From contig JADJAD010000008.1 of the NCBI GenBank assembly GCA_016704465.1, forward strand, positions 62,001-126,000: 64,000 nucleotides of DNA. Direction: 5' to 3'. Source of the DNA: Gemmatimonadota bacterium (GTDB lineage Bacteria; Gemmatimonadota; Gemmatimonadetes; Gemmatimonadales; Gemmatimonadaceae). The position numbers and the translations under genes are program-made. Shown here one piece after another: positions 55,299-63,532 of this stretch. Under the pieces are notes generated by a model. That model did not search any database and was not told where the DNA came from. It saw nothing but the letters and a program-made list of their open reading frames with translations. The stretch's first letter is position 1. Every line of letters starts with the position of its first letter.

Positions 55299-57912
55299 AT
55301 GCGCTGTGCCCCCCTCCTTGCCACGTTGCTCCTGCTCGCCCTTCCCGTGGGGAGCCAGGAGCAACCCGATTCCCTCATGGCGCCGGGAATCCCCCTCGCC
55401 CTGGCCACGCGTCGGGCCGCCCAGATCCGGGATGTGCGCTATGACCTCGTGATGGACGTCACGGGGAGCGATTCAGCGGTGGGGCGCGTGGCGGTGCGGT
55501 TTAACCTGCGCCACGCGGGCGACGTGATCCTCGACTTTCGGGGCGGCGTGCGCGGGCGGGTGCGGGCGAACGGGCGCACCCTCGCCTCGGTCGAGCACAA
55601 CGGCTCGCACATCCGCATTCCCGCCAGCGAGGTGGCCGCGGGGGCCAACCGCCTCGACCTCGAATTCGCCACGCCGATTGCGGCTGCCGGTGCCAGCATC
55701 ATTCGCGTCAAGGACCCGTCGGACTCGGCCACCTACCTGTACACGCTCCCTGGTCCCGGCCGACGCGAACCTGCTGTTTCCCTGCTTCGACCAGCCCGAT
55801 CTCAAGGCGAAGGTCACCCTGACGCTGACGACGCCCCTGGGGTGGACGTCGGTCGCGAACGGGGCCAGGCTGCGGAGCGAATCAACGTCGCGCGGACTGG
55901 TGACCACCTTTCGCGAGACCGAGGCCATCAGCACCTACCTGATCGCGTTCGCCACCGGACCGTGGGCCGAAGTGCAGGCGAGCGGGACCCGCAAGTCGAT
56001 CACGCTGTATGCGCGGAAGTCGCGCCTGGCCGAGGTGGACGCCGACTCGATCATTCGCGCGAACGACCGCGCGGCGACGTGGCTGGAGGAGTACTTCGGG
56101 ACGCCGTTTCCCTTCCACAAGCTGGACGTGGTGCTCGCGCCGGCGTTCCCCTTCGGCGGCATGGAGCATCCCGGCGCGATCTTCTATAGCGAGGAACGGT
56201 TCGTCTTTCGCGAGCGACCGACGCTCCCCCAGCGGCTGGGGCGCACCGCCACCATCTATCACGAGGTGGCCCACCAGTGGTTCGGCGACCTGGTCACGAT
56301 GGAGTGGTTCGACGACCTCTGGCTCAAGGAGGGATTCGCGACCTACATGGCGGCCAAGATGCAGGACGCGCTCGACCCGGCGTCTGAGGCGTGGAAGTCG
56401 TTCTACCTGCGCAACAAGCCGGTCGCGTACGCGGTAGATGGCTCGGACGGGACGACGCCGGTCTGGCAGCGGCTGGGGAACCTGGACCAGGCCAAGAGCA
56501 ACTATGGTGCGATTGTCTACAACAAGGCGCCCAGCGTCCTGAAGCAGCTCAACTATCTCGTGGGTGACGACGCGTTTCGCGAAGGGTTGCAGCTGTTCGT
56601 ATCCCGTCACCGCTACGCGAACGCCACCTGGCGTGACCTGCTCGACGCCATCGCCACGCCGGCGCGCCGGTCGCTGCGGCCGTGGGGCGACGACTACATC
56701 CTGCGCCCCGGGATGCCGGTGCTGGAGCAGCGCCTCGAGGTGCGCGACGGCAGGATCGCCCGTTTCGCCCTCGTGCAGCGCCCTGCGCGCGCGCTGTCGG
56801 GGGGACGCCCATGGCCCATTCGGACCGAACTGCTGGTGATGTCGGACAAGGGTGAGGCCACGCGCATCCCGCTCACGATCACGAGCGACACTACTGTGGT
56901 CGACGAACTCACGGGTCGTCCTGCGCCCGCGTTCGTGTTTGCGAACTCCCGCGACTTCGCCTATGCCGTGACACTGCTCGATCCCGGCAGCGTGGCCTCG
57001 CTGGAGCGCACGATCGGTTCGGTGAAGGATCCGTTCCTGCGCACGATGCTGTGGGGCGCGCTGTGGGACCTCGTGCGCGAAGCGCTGCTCTCGCCGCAGC
57101 GCTACGTGAGCCTGGTCTTGCGGGAGCTGCCGAACGAGACGGACGAACAGCTGGTCGCAGGGCTGCTCTCGCGGCTCACTCGGGCGACGACGGCGTATCT
57201 CGCCCCGGTCCTGCGCGACGCATCCCTCCCCGACGTGGAGCGGACGCTCCTGCGTGGGGCGAACAACGCCGACACCCCGTATGGGATTCGCAAGGCACAC
57301 TTCGACGCCTGGCTGCGTGTCGCCGCCACCCAGCCGACGGTCGACCTCATGGCGGGGATGCTGGACAGCACGACGATCGCTGGCGAGCCACTGCAGGCCC
57401 CGACCCGATGGGCGATCGTCACCCGGCTGATGGCGCTGGGTGCAGCGTCGGCCCCCGAGCTGCTTGCCCGCGAGGAGGCCCGCGATCGATCGCCCGAAGG
57501 GGCGCGCCGCGCGTTCGTCGCCCGGGCGGCTCGGCCCGACGCGGAGACGAAGCGCACGTATTTCACGCGCTACTTCGCCGATACGTCGCTCAACGAGGAT
57601 TGGGCGACCGCCTCGCTCGACGGCTTCAATTCGCTCGAATCGCAGGCGCTGACGCTCCCCTACCTCGTGCCGGCCCTCGACTCACTGCCATGGATCCAGC
57701 GGAACCGCCGGATCTTTTATGTCGGCGCATGGATCGGCTCCTTCCTCGACGGGCAGACCAGTGACAGTGCGCAGGTCGCGGTGCGCGCCTTCCTCGAGCA
57801 GCGCGACGACCTCCCGCTCGACTTGCGACGCAAGGTGCTGCAGGCGGCGGATGAGTTGGAACGCACCGTTCGCATCCGTCGCGCCTTTTCGGTGGCCGCG
57901 CCGACGAGCTGA
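55299..57912 (+). CDS. Exported M1 family aminopeptidase (frameshifted)
   Basis: About 870 residues after repair. Signal peptide (LLATLLLLALPVGSQ), an N-terminal beta domain (YDLVMDVTGSDSAVGRVAVRFNLRHAGDVILDFRGG), then FPCFDQPDLKAKVTLTL, the exopeptidase loop GGMEHPGAIFY (GxMEN with His for Asn) and zinc site HEVAHQWFGDLVTMEWFDDLWLKEGFATY (HExxH and distant Glu). The C-terminal half is helical, ERAP-like. The frame breaks near 55744-55750; removing one C from CTCCC gives YTLLVPADANLLFPCFDQPD. It digests peptides from the N-terminus in the periplasm or outside. Confidence 0.9.
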
Positions 57913-58292
57913 AGCGCGATGGAGTGCGGCACAGGCCCCACGCTGGCGCGCCACAATTCGAGCGCATCCGTCGGAAAACTGGGCGTCCTGACCGTTCGAA
58001 GTGAGGCGTGCGCGCCTCGGGACGATTGTGCGCGCGACGTGTCAGTCTTGCGTGATGCAGCACACAGCGCAGGTTGCGGCGCCGGCCTGGACGAGTGCGT
58101 GGAGTATCCGCTTCGGCTCTGGTGGTGCAAGACGTTGTAGTGGTTGGTGTTGGGCGACTTGATGTGTGATTTCACATTATACGATGAAAAACGCAGGGCA
58201 CGCACTCTGCTATGAAGTGTGCTGGCCGGGCTTGTGCAAACCAGTCCGGCGACGAATTATTGCCACCCCATACTCTCAGGTGGTTGGAGCCT
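57913..58292. other. Intergenic region with AT-rich candidate promoter (380 bp)
   Basis: Little in the first 220 bases. At 58159-58190 is a marked AT-rich island holding TGTGA-TT-TCACA (58165-58176), alternatively ATGTG-N6-CACAT, followed at once by the -10-like TTATAC (58177-58182). It probably drives the TPR gene downstream. Confidence 0.5.
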
Positions 58293-59558
58293 ATGCTCGC
58301 TCCGCTTAGCCCGCTCGACGCTTATCGCACCGACCTGGACCGACAGCAACGCCGGTCCGAGTTCGGGAATGCAGATACTGTATGGCTTTTGCTCGCGCAC
58401 TGTCTGGGGCGACTCAGCAAGGTCGGCGATGCTGTCCGGGATCAACTGGCGCTGCAGTCGGCCAACGCACTACGGGACCTGGCCGACTCGGCACAGGAAT
58501 CGGAGGTGTTCGACTCTGCGCACCTGAACGACCTGCGCATGATGATCGCGGGGCTCTCGGCGATCGAGACGCGTGCGGGTGCCGACTCGGTCTCGAGGGC
58601 TTGTCGGGGATTCGCAGCGCGCATGGCCGAATCCGGGGCGTTGGCCGTGGCGTTCTCGGTGATCGGCTTCGCGCGCACCGTGGCGGCCGACGGCTCTGAT
58701 CGCGAGCGCGGCCTGCTCGCGGCCGACCAGGCCCGCATTGCGCGGCAATTGGGCGAGCTGGACTCGGCAGATGAGCTGTACAAGACGGCGAGCGCGATCG
58801 GCGAGCGGTCGTCCGATGCGGAACTGCGGTCGCGAGCGTCGCTCGGTCGCGGCGTCATCTCGCGCGTGCGCGGCAACTATCCCAAGGCTCGTGCCTACTT
58901 CGAGCACGGCCTCACGCTGGCCGAGGCAGCCGAGTCGCGCGAGCTCGAGTTCTTCGCCCATCAGGGTCTGACGATTGTCACCTGTGTGACGGGCGACTCG
59001 GACGCGTCGATCCGTCATGGATGGGACGCGTACCGTCTGGCGGCGGGCGATGTCACGCGCGAGGCGGAGTCGCTTGCCAACTTGGCCCAGCTGTGTCTCG
59101 AATACGGCTACTCGCGCGCGTCGCTGAGCGGTTTCATGGCGGCGCTGGCTCGCACGAACATGGTGCGCATCCGGCTGGCTGCGCTCGGGGGGGCTGCGCT
59201 GGCCGCAGGTCGCCTCGAGGAGCGCTCGACGCTGACGCGCGTGTCGCGCGAGATCACCGAGACGATCGAAGGTTCCGCGCTCCCGTACGAGAACGCGCAG
59301 GCCCTTTTTCATCTGTCGGCAGGCTACCTCGCGGTCGGGGACGAGGTCACGTCCGAGCGTTTCCGCAAGGAAGTGCAGACGATTGCCAAGGCCCGCGGCT
59401 ACTTCGAGTTACAGGAACGTGTCGAGCGCGAGGAGCTGGCCCGGGCCGCCCGGATGGCGGCCCGGCGCGATCTTGGCGCCACGTCCCGTCGTGTCGTGTC
59501 CACCCTCGAAACCTTCGAACCGGAGTCCGAGGCGCTGGCGTTCGCTCACGCGCACTAG
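58293..59558 (+). CDS. TPR-repeat helical protein, regulatory-type
   Basis: A 421-residue cytoplasmic protein made of helical hairpins resembling TPRs: GLLAADQARIARQLGELDSADELYKTASAIGE, VRGNYPKARAYFEHGLTLAEAAESRELEFFAHQGLTIV, EAESLANLAQLCLEYGYSRASLSGFM. No signal, membrane helix or DNA-binding domain is seen. GGAG sits three bases before ATG 58293; ATG 58212 would add 27 residues. It converges with the small repeat lipoprotein, sharing the tetranucleotide CTAG as both stop codons. A partner-binding role is likely; the partner is unknown. Confidence 0.75.
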   Translation: MLAPLSPLDAYRTDLDRQQRRSEFGNADTVWLLLAHCLGRLSKVGDAVRDQLALQSANALRDLADSAQESEVFDSAHLNDLRMMIAGLSAIETRAGADSVSRACRGFAARMAESGALAVAFSVIGFARTVAADGSDRERGLLAADQARIARQLGELDSADELYKTASAIGERSSDAELRSRASLGRGVISRVRGNYPKARAYFEHGLTLAEAAESRELEFFAHQGLTIVTCVTGDSDASIRHGWDAYRLAAGDVTREAESLANLAQLCLEYGYSRASLSGFMAALARTNMVRIRLAALGGAALAAGRLEERSTLTRVSREITETIEGSALPYENAQALFHLSAGYLAVGDEVTSERFRKEVQTIAKARGYFELQERVEREELARAARMAARRDLGATSRRVVSTLETFEPESEALAFAHAH

Positions 59559-59749
59559 ATGTGCGGGTTGACGAAGTCGACATGCGGGTTGACGAAGTCG
59601 ACGTGCGGGTTGACGAAGTCGGCATTCACACACGGACCCGTCTTGACGTTGCACTTCGCGGCGGTGTCGGGTCCCATCGGGGACGACGAGCAGGCGGCGA
59701 GGCTGGCGGCGGCGAGGATGTAGGCGGCGAGACGGGTTGCGCGGTTCAT
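59555..59749 (-). CDS. Tiny lipoprotein with three DFVNPHV repeats
   Basis: A 64-residue predicted lipoprotein. Signal peptide with lipobox LAAC near residue 18, a short Ser/Pro spacer, two further cysteines (KCNVKTGPC, possibly a disulfide) and three tandem DFVNPHV/I units to the C-terminus. GAGGA stands at proper spacing before ATG 59749. It is divergent from the AraC-type regulator across 117 bases that hold a perfect 19-bp palindrome. Similar small secreted peptides with Asn-Pro-His repeats are unknown to me. Confidence 0.7.
   Translation of the reverse strand: MNRATRLAAYILAAASLAACSSSPMGPDTAAKCNVKTGPCVNADFVNPHVDFVNPHVDFVNPHI
59561..59623 (-). repeat. Three 21-bp coding repeats
   Basis: Three tandem 21-base units differing by one or two bases encode the DFVNPHV heptads at the C-terminus of the tiny lipoprotein. 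In the other strand the same bases are open as VDEVDxR repeats, which is a by-product. Confidence 0.9.
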
Positions 59750-59817
59750 GGTCAGGTCCTCAGGGGGAAGTGGGTGGGACAGAAGTTTGTCACGTCTTCT
59801 CGTACGGCACCGACATC

Positions 59818-59836
59818 GTATGGGGAGTCCCCATAC
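59818..59836. promoter_or_regulatory. Perfect 19-bp palindrome, candidate operator
   Basis: GTATGGGGA-G-TCCCCATAC has 9-bp arms and a single central base. It lies between the divergent tiny-lipoprotein gene (start 59749) and AraC-type gene (start 59867), 31 bases before the latter, an ideal place for shared control. Confidence 0.7.
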
Positions 59837-59866
59837 ACGGTGTAACCTCCAGGGCCGATTCACCGC

Positions 59867-60664
59867 ATGATTCTCGCGGCACTCGTCTGGGATCCTGCGT
59901 CACGGGCTCGCCTCCAAGACGCGCTGCGTGGACAGGCGAGCCTGCGCTTCTGCGAGCGGCAGGGCGAACTCGTCACATTGGTGGAGAACAATCTTGCCGG
60001 CGTGGTGGTGCTCGACACGCGCGACCGCGAGGGGCACTCGACCCTCAAGACCGTGCGCTACATCAGGGACAACTTCCCGAGTGTGCCCGTCGTCCTCTAC
60101 TTCGCCATCTCTCCGGACACGTCGCGCGACGTCCTGCCGTTCGCGCGCGCGGGGGTGAACGACCTCGTGCTACGAGATGTCGACGACCTTCGCTACTCGC
60201 TGCGCCTGGCGCTGTCCACTGCCGCCGACCATTGCTCGGCGAAGACCATCCTGAGCGAACTGCAGCCGCTGATACCGGCGAGCGTGATGCCGATGCTGCG
60301 GTACTGTCTCGAGAACGGGCGGCGCGCCCTGACCGTCGAGGACGTCGCCGACGCGCTAAACGTGCATCGCAAGACGCTGGTCGCGCGCCTGGGAGGCGCC
60401 CACCTGCCAACGCCGAGCGCACTCATCTCCTGGTGCCGGATCCTCGTGGCGGCTCGCTTGCTCGAGGATCCCGGCCGGTCTGTCGAGCAGGTCGCCCTCC
60501 TGCTCGAGTTTCCCTCGGGCACGTCCATGCGCAACATGATGAAGCGCTACACCGGGCTTCGCCCAGGCGAAATACGCGAGAATGGAGGCGTGCGCTGCGT
60601 CCTGCACGCGTTCAAGGCGGCGATGACCGGCGTGGTGGACCGGGGCCGACTGTCGGCCGGGTAG
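59867..60664 (+). CDS. AraC-type HTH regulator with receiver-like N-domain
   Basis: A 265-residue regulator. Residues 1-120 resemble a response-regulator receiver (VVVLDTRDREG, VPVVLYFAISPDTSRDVLPFARAGVNDLVLRDVDDL), but the acidic pair after strand 1 is WDP and the conserved Lys is missing, so it may be phosphorylation-independent. Residues 150-245 hold an AraC-like double helix-turn-helix (LTVEDVADALNVHRKTLVARL, RSVEQVALLLEFPSGTSMRNMMKRYTGLRPGEIR). It probably binds the upstream 19-bp palindrome and controls itself and the tiny lipoprotein. Confidence 0.82.
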   Translation: MILAALVWDPASRARLQDALRGQASLRFCERQGELVTLVENNLAGVVVLDTRDREGHSTLKTVRYIRDNFPSVPVVLYFAISPDTSRDVLPFARAGVNDLVLRDVDDLRYSLRLALSTAADHCSAKTILSELQPLIPASVMPMLRYCLENGRRALTVEDVADALNVHRKTLVARLGGAHLPTPSALISWCRILVAARLLEDPGRSVEQVALLLEFPSGTSMRNMMKRYTGLRPGEIRENGGVRCVLHAFKAAMTGVVDRGRLSAG

Positions 60665-60687
60665 GCTGGAGGTATAGCTCACGCGGG

Positions 60688-61002
60688 TCACACGGGTCGA
60701 AGCGAATGCGGCCGGGCGACCGAGAGCTGCGGGCCGTCGAGCAATTCGAGGACGACCGTTTCGCCTGCCGGGAGCTGTCGAAAGAGCGGCGACTCCACGA
60801 AGTGGTGCTGGTGCCCACCGCTCGCGCCTCCCTTGTCGCAGGTGCAGCGCATCGCGACCAGCCTCCCCTCACCACGGGCCTCGTCGACCGCGACCGGCAG
60901 CTGCGTGCCGTGCATGGCGAGACGACGCGCGCTGACCTCCGTGATCTCGAGGCGCCCGTCACCCGGAGTCTTGCGAGACACCTCCCGAACTTCGAGCAGC
61001 AT
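60688..61002 (-). CDS. Small hypothetical protein
   Basis: A 104-residue reading frame: REVSRKTPGDGRLEITEVSARRLAMHGTQLPVAVD, then RCTCDKGGASGGHQHHFVESPLFRQLPAGETVVLELLDGPQLSV. The composition and beta-strand-like pattern suggest a real protein, perhaps metal binding through CTC and HQHHF. A start at GTG 61011 is possible and no ribosome site is clear. It lies alone between the AraC-type gene and the amidohydrolase. I do not recognise a family, so confidence is low. Confidence 0.45.
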   Translation of the reverse strand: MLLEVREVSRKTPGDGRLEITEVSARRLAMHGTQLPVAVDEARGEGRLVAMRCTCDKGGASGGHQHHFVESPLFRQLPAGETVVLELLDGPQLSVARPHSLRPV

Positions 61003-61105
61003 GACGGTCACGCGTGGTAGAGGGGGCCTAGGAGATGTACGGAAGATACCTAATAGTTGCCTGCGCATCCTCGCGGCGCGCGGTGCGCACCGTCTGTGCG
61101 GCGCA

Positions 61106-62518
61106 TCACTTCACGCGACGCCCGCCCTGGATCACGACGCGCACGTCGCGCATGACCGTCATGTCGGTGAGCGGGTCGCCGCGCACGAGGATGATGTCGG
61201 CCAATCGCCCTGGCGCGAGCACGCCGATGTCCTGCTCGCGCCGGAGAAACCGGGCCGGCCACAGCGTCGCGGACTGGATCGTCTCCATGGGTGAGACGCC
61301 GAGCTCGACCCACTTCGCCATCTCGCGCCACGTGGCGTCGTTGTGGAACATGGCCGGGATCCCGGCATCCGTGCCGATCATCAGTCGCACGCCGCTCTCG
61401 CGCAGCTGGCGGAACTTGGTCGGCAGGAGCGGAAGGCGCGACGGAAAGAGCGCGTAGTACGGGAGGCGTGGAATCTGCGAGAGCGACGTGCGCACCTCGC
61501 GCGCCATGTCGGGCGGCATGTACTCGCGCCAGGCGGGATCGTCGAGCCGTTCGGGAAAGACGCTCCCGGTCTCATACAAGGTGTACAGCGGCGAGAGGGT
61601 GGGCGTCCAGTACAGCGACGAGTTGCGCTCCCGCAGCGACTGCAGGATGTCCTCGGGATAGCCGGGGGCGGTGCCGAGCCCGGTGTGCTCGAAGTCGTCC
61701 ACGCCATGCTTCAACCCGACGCGGATCTCGGCCATGCGATGCGCGTGCGCGACGACGGCCTTGCCGTTCCGGTGCGCGGTCTCGACGACCGCGGCCACCT
61801 CGGCGTCCGTCATCTGGTCCTGGTCGATCAGCTTGATGAAGTCGACGCCGGCGTCGATGATGCGCTGCACCTTCTGTCGCGCGTCGTCGGCGCCGTTCAC
61901 GCCCCAGCGGAGGTCCTTTTCGTACTCCTCGTAAGGTGCGTGCTGGATGAACGGGCCGGAGACAAACAAGCGAGGGCCGGGAATCTCGCCGGCGGCGATG
62001 CGGCGCTTGACGGTGAGGATGTCCTCGAGTCGCGCGCCGAGGTCGCGGGCGCTGGTGACGCCGGCCATCAGCAGCTGGCGGGCCGCGATCGGCATGACGA
62101 GCGAGGCGTCGCGCGTGCCGTACAGCTCGTCCCATCGCCGGTAGTCGCCATGCCCGACGATATGCAGGTGCACGTGCATGTCGATGAGCCCGGGCAGCAC
62201 GGTGTGGCCATTGGCGTCGACGACCGTGACCCCCGGCGGCACGGCGAGCTCGCCCTCGCGCCCGATCGCGAGGATGCGATCACCCCCCACGAGGATCACG
62301 CCGTTCTCGATGACCGGTCCTCCATAGCCATCGATGACCCGGCCGCCAACCACCGCCAGCGTGGGGCGCGGGGCAGGCTGCGCGACGAGGTCGCGCGCCG
62401 ACGCTGGGAGCAGGACAGGCGCCGCGAGCACGAGCGACGCCGCGAGCACGAGCGACGCCGCGAGCGCGCGCGAGGTCGCGAGCAGGGCACGGCACTGAGA
62501 TGCGAGACGACGGGGCAT
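61106..62518 (-). CDS. Exported amidohydrolase
   Basis: A 470-residue metal-dependent hydrolase with a signal peptide. Motifs: the composite-domain start LAVVGGRVIDGYGGPVIENGVILVGG, metal ligands in GLIDMHVHLH, AHAHRMAEIRVGLKHGVDDFEHTG, the final Asp in MIGTDAGIPAMFHND, and LAPGRLADIILVRGDPLTD. The Lys of VDFIKLIDQ may be a carboxylated metal bridge, as in imidazolonepropionase or prolidase-like enzymes. The signal peptide contains an 18-bp tandem duplication (AASLVL twice). Its ATG shares a base with the nitronate monooxygenase stop (TGATG). Confidence 0.9.
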   Translation of the reverse strand: MPRRLASQCRALLATSRALAASLVLAASLVLAAPVLLPASARDLVAQPAPRPTLAVVGGRVIDGYGGPVIENGVILVGGDRILAIGREGELAVPPGVTVVDANGHTVLPGLIDMHVHLHIVGHGDYRRWDELYGTRDASLVMPIAARQLLMAGVTSARDLGARLEDILTVKRRIAAGEIPGPRLFVSGPFIQHAPYEEYEKDLRWGVNGADDARQKVQRIIDAGVDFIKLIDQDQMTDAEVAAVVETAHRNGKAVVAHAHRMAEIRVGLKHGVDDFEHTGLGTAPGYPEDILQSLRERNSSLYWTPTLSPLYTLYETGSVFPERLDDPAWREYMPPDMAREVRTSLSQIPRLPYYALFPSRLPLLPTKFRQLRESGVRLMIGTDAGIPAMFHNDATWREMAKWVELGVSPMETIQSATLWPARFLRREQDIGVLAPGRLADIILVRGDPLTDMTVMRDVRVVIQGGRRVK

Positions 62519-63525
62519 CAGCCTGGAGTGTCGGGACGAGTGGCGCACGCGGGCGGAGCGTCCGCGTCGCGGAAACGCGCAAGGATGACCTCGACCGGTT
62601 CGATGGCGTGGATTGAGGCCACGCTTTGCCCGGCCTGCCAATAATCGCGCGCCGCATCGCCGCGCGCACTGGAACGTTTGAGCGAGAGGATCGACCGTGC
62701 AGCGAAGAGCGTGCGCATCCACTTCTTCGTGCGCGGCCCCCGTAGGAGATAGCGCGCCAGCGGCCCCGCGCGCAATCCAATGCGCTGGATGTACGGGGTG
62801 TTGATGACCGCCACGGGCACGCCCGTCAGTCGTTCAGTGAGCACGATGTCGCGTGCGCCGGCGTCGACGATGCCCTGCTTATATCGCGCGTGCGCGGAGC
62901 ACTCCGGGGTGGCGATGAACCGCGTGCCCATCTGGACCCCGGCGTAGCCCAGGGCGCGGACCCAGCGGTAGTCCTCCACATCGCCGATGCCGCCCGCGCA
63001 AACCAGGGGAAGCCCGAACGGAGCCAGCTCGTCGTACAGGGTCTCGGCCGTACGCGTCCCCGCGTGACCGCCCGCGCGCGCGTTGACGCCGATCAACCCG
63101 TTGCAGCCGGCGTCCACGGCCTTGCGTGCCCACTTGGCCTCGGTCACGTCGTGGTAGACCACGCCACCCGCCGCTTGCACGCGTCGGCAGACCCAGTGCG
63201 GGTTGCCGAGGGAGGTCACGAAGAAGCGCACGCCCTCCTCGAGCGCCTCGTCCACCCATTGCACCATGCGTTCGTGATAGCGGCGCGCCGAGGCCTCGAT
63301 GAGGGCATTCAAGCCGATCGGGCGTCCGCCGGCGAGGGCGCGGATATGGCGAAGCCCCGTGCGAAAGTCGTGGCCGTGCACGTACGTGAGCGAGATCGGT
63401 TGCACGATGCCTAACGCCCCCGCGGCCGACACGGCACCCACCAGCTCGGGGTTGGAGCAGGGGTACATTGCCCCGCACACCACCGGGATGGTGATGCCTG
63501 CATCGCGCGTCAGCGCCGTCTCCAC
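62518..63525 (-). CDS. Nitronate monooxygenase family protein
   Basis: A 335-residue FMN-dependent TIM-barrel enzyme. GITIPVVCGAMYPCSNPELVGAVSAAGALGIVQP, GGRPIGLNALIEAS, VYHDVTEAKWARKAVDAGCNGLIGVNARAGGHAGTRT with the GGHxG phosphate site and VCAGGIGDVEDYRWVRALGYAGVQMGTRFIATPE define the NMO/2-nitropropane dioxygenase family. Start GTG 63525 gives the proper N-terminus. It lies between a hotdog-fold gene (8 bases upstream) and the amidohydrolase (overlap), so the three form an operon. Confidence 0.9.
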   Translation of the reverse strand: METALTRDAGITIPVVCGAMYPCSNPELVGAVSAAGALGIVQPISLTYVHGHDFRTGLRHIRALAGGRPIGLNALIEASARRYHERMVQWVDEALEEGVRFFVTSLGNPHWVCRRVQAAGGVVYHDVTEAKWARKAVDAGCNGLIGVNARAGGHAGTRTAETLYDELAPFGLPLVCAGGIGDVEDYRWVRALGYAGVQMGTRFIATPECSAHARYKQGIVDAGARDIVLTERLTGVPVAVINTPYIQRIGLRAGPLARYLLRGPRTKKWMRTLFAARSILSLKRSSARGDAARDYWQAGQSVASIHAIEPVEVILARFRDADAPPACATRPDTPG

Positions 63526-63532
63526 GCGCGAC

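Noticed and set aside
53849..55444. Plus-strand 531-codon open frame opposite the fadB-like gene
   Set aside because: Antisense shadow; the beta-oxidation enzyme on the other strand is unmistakable.
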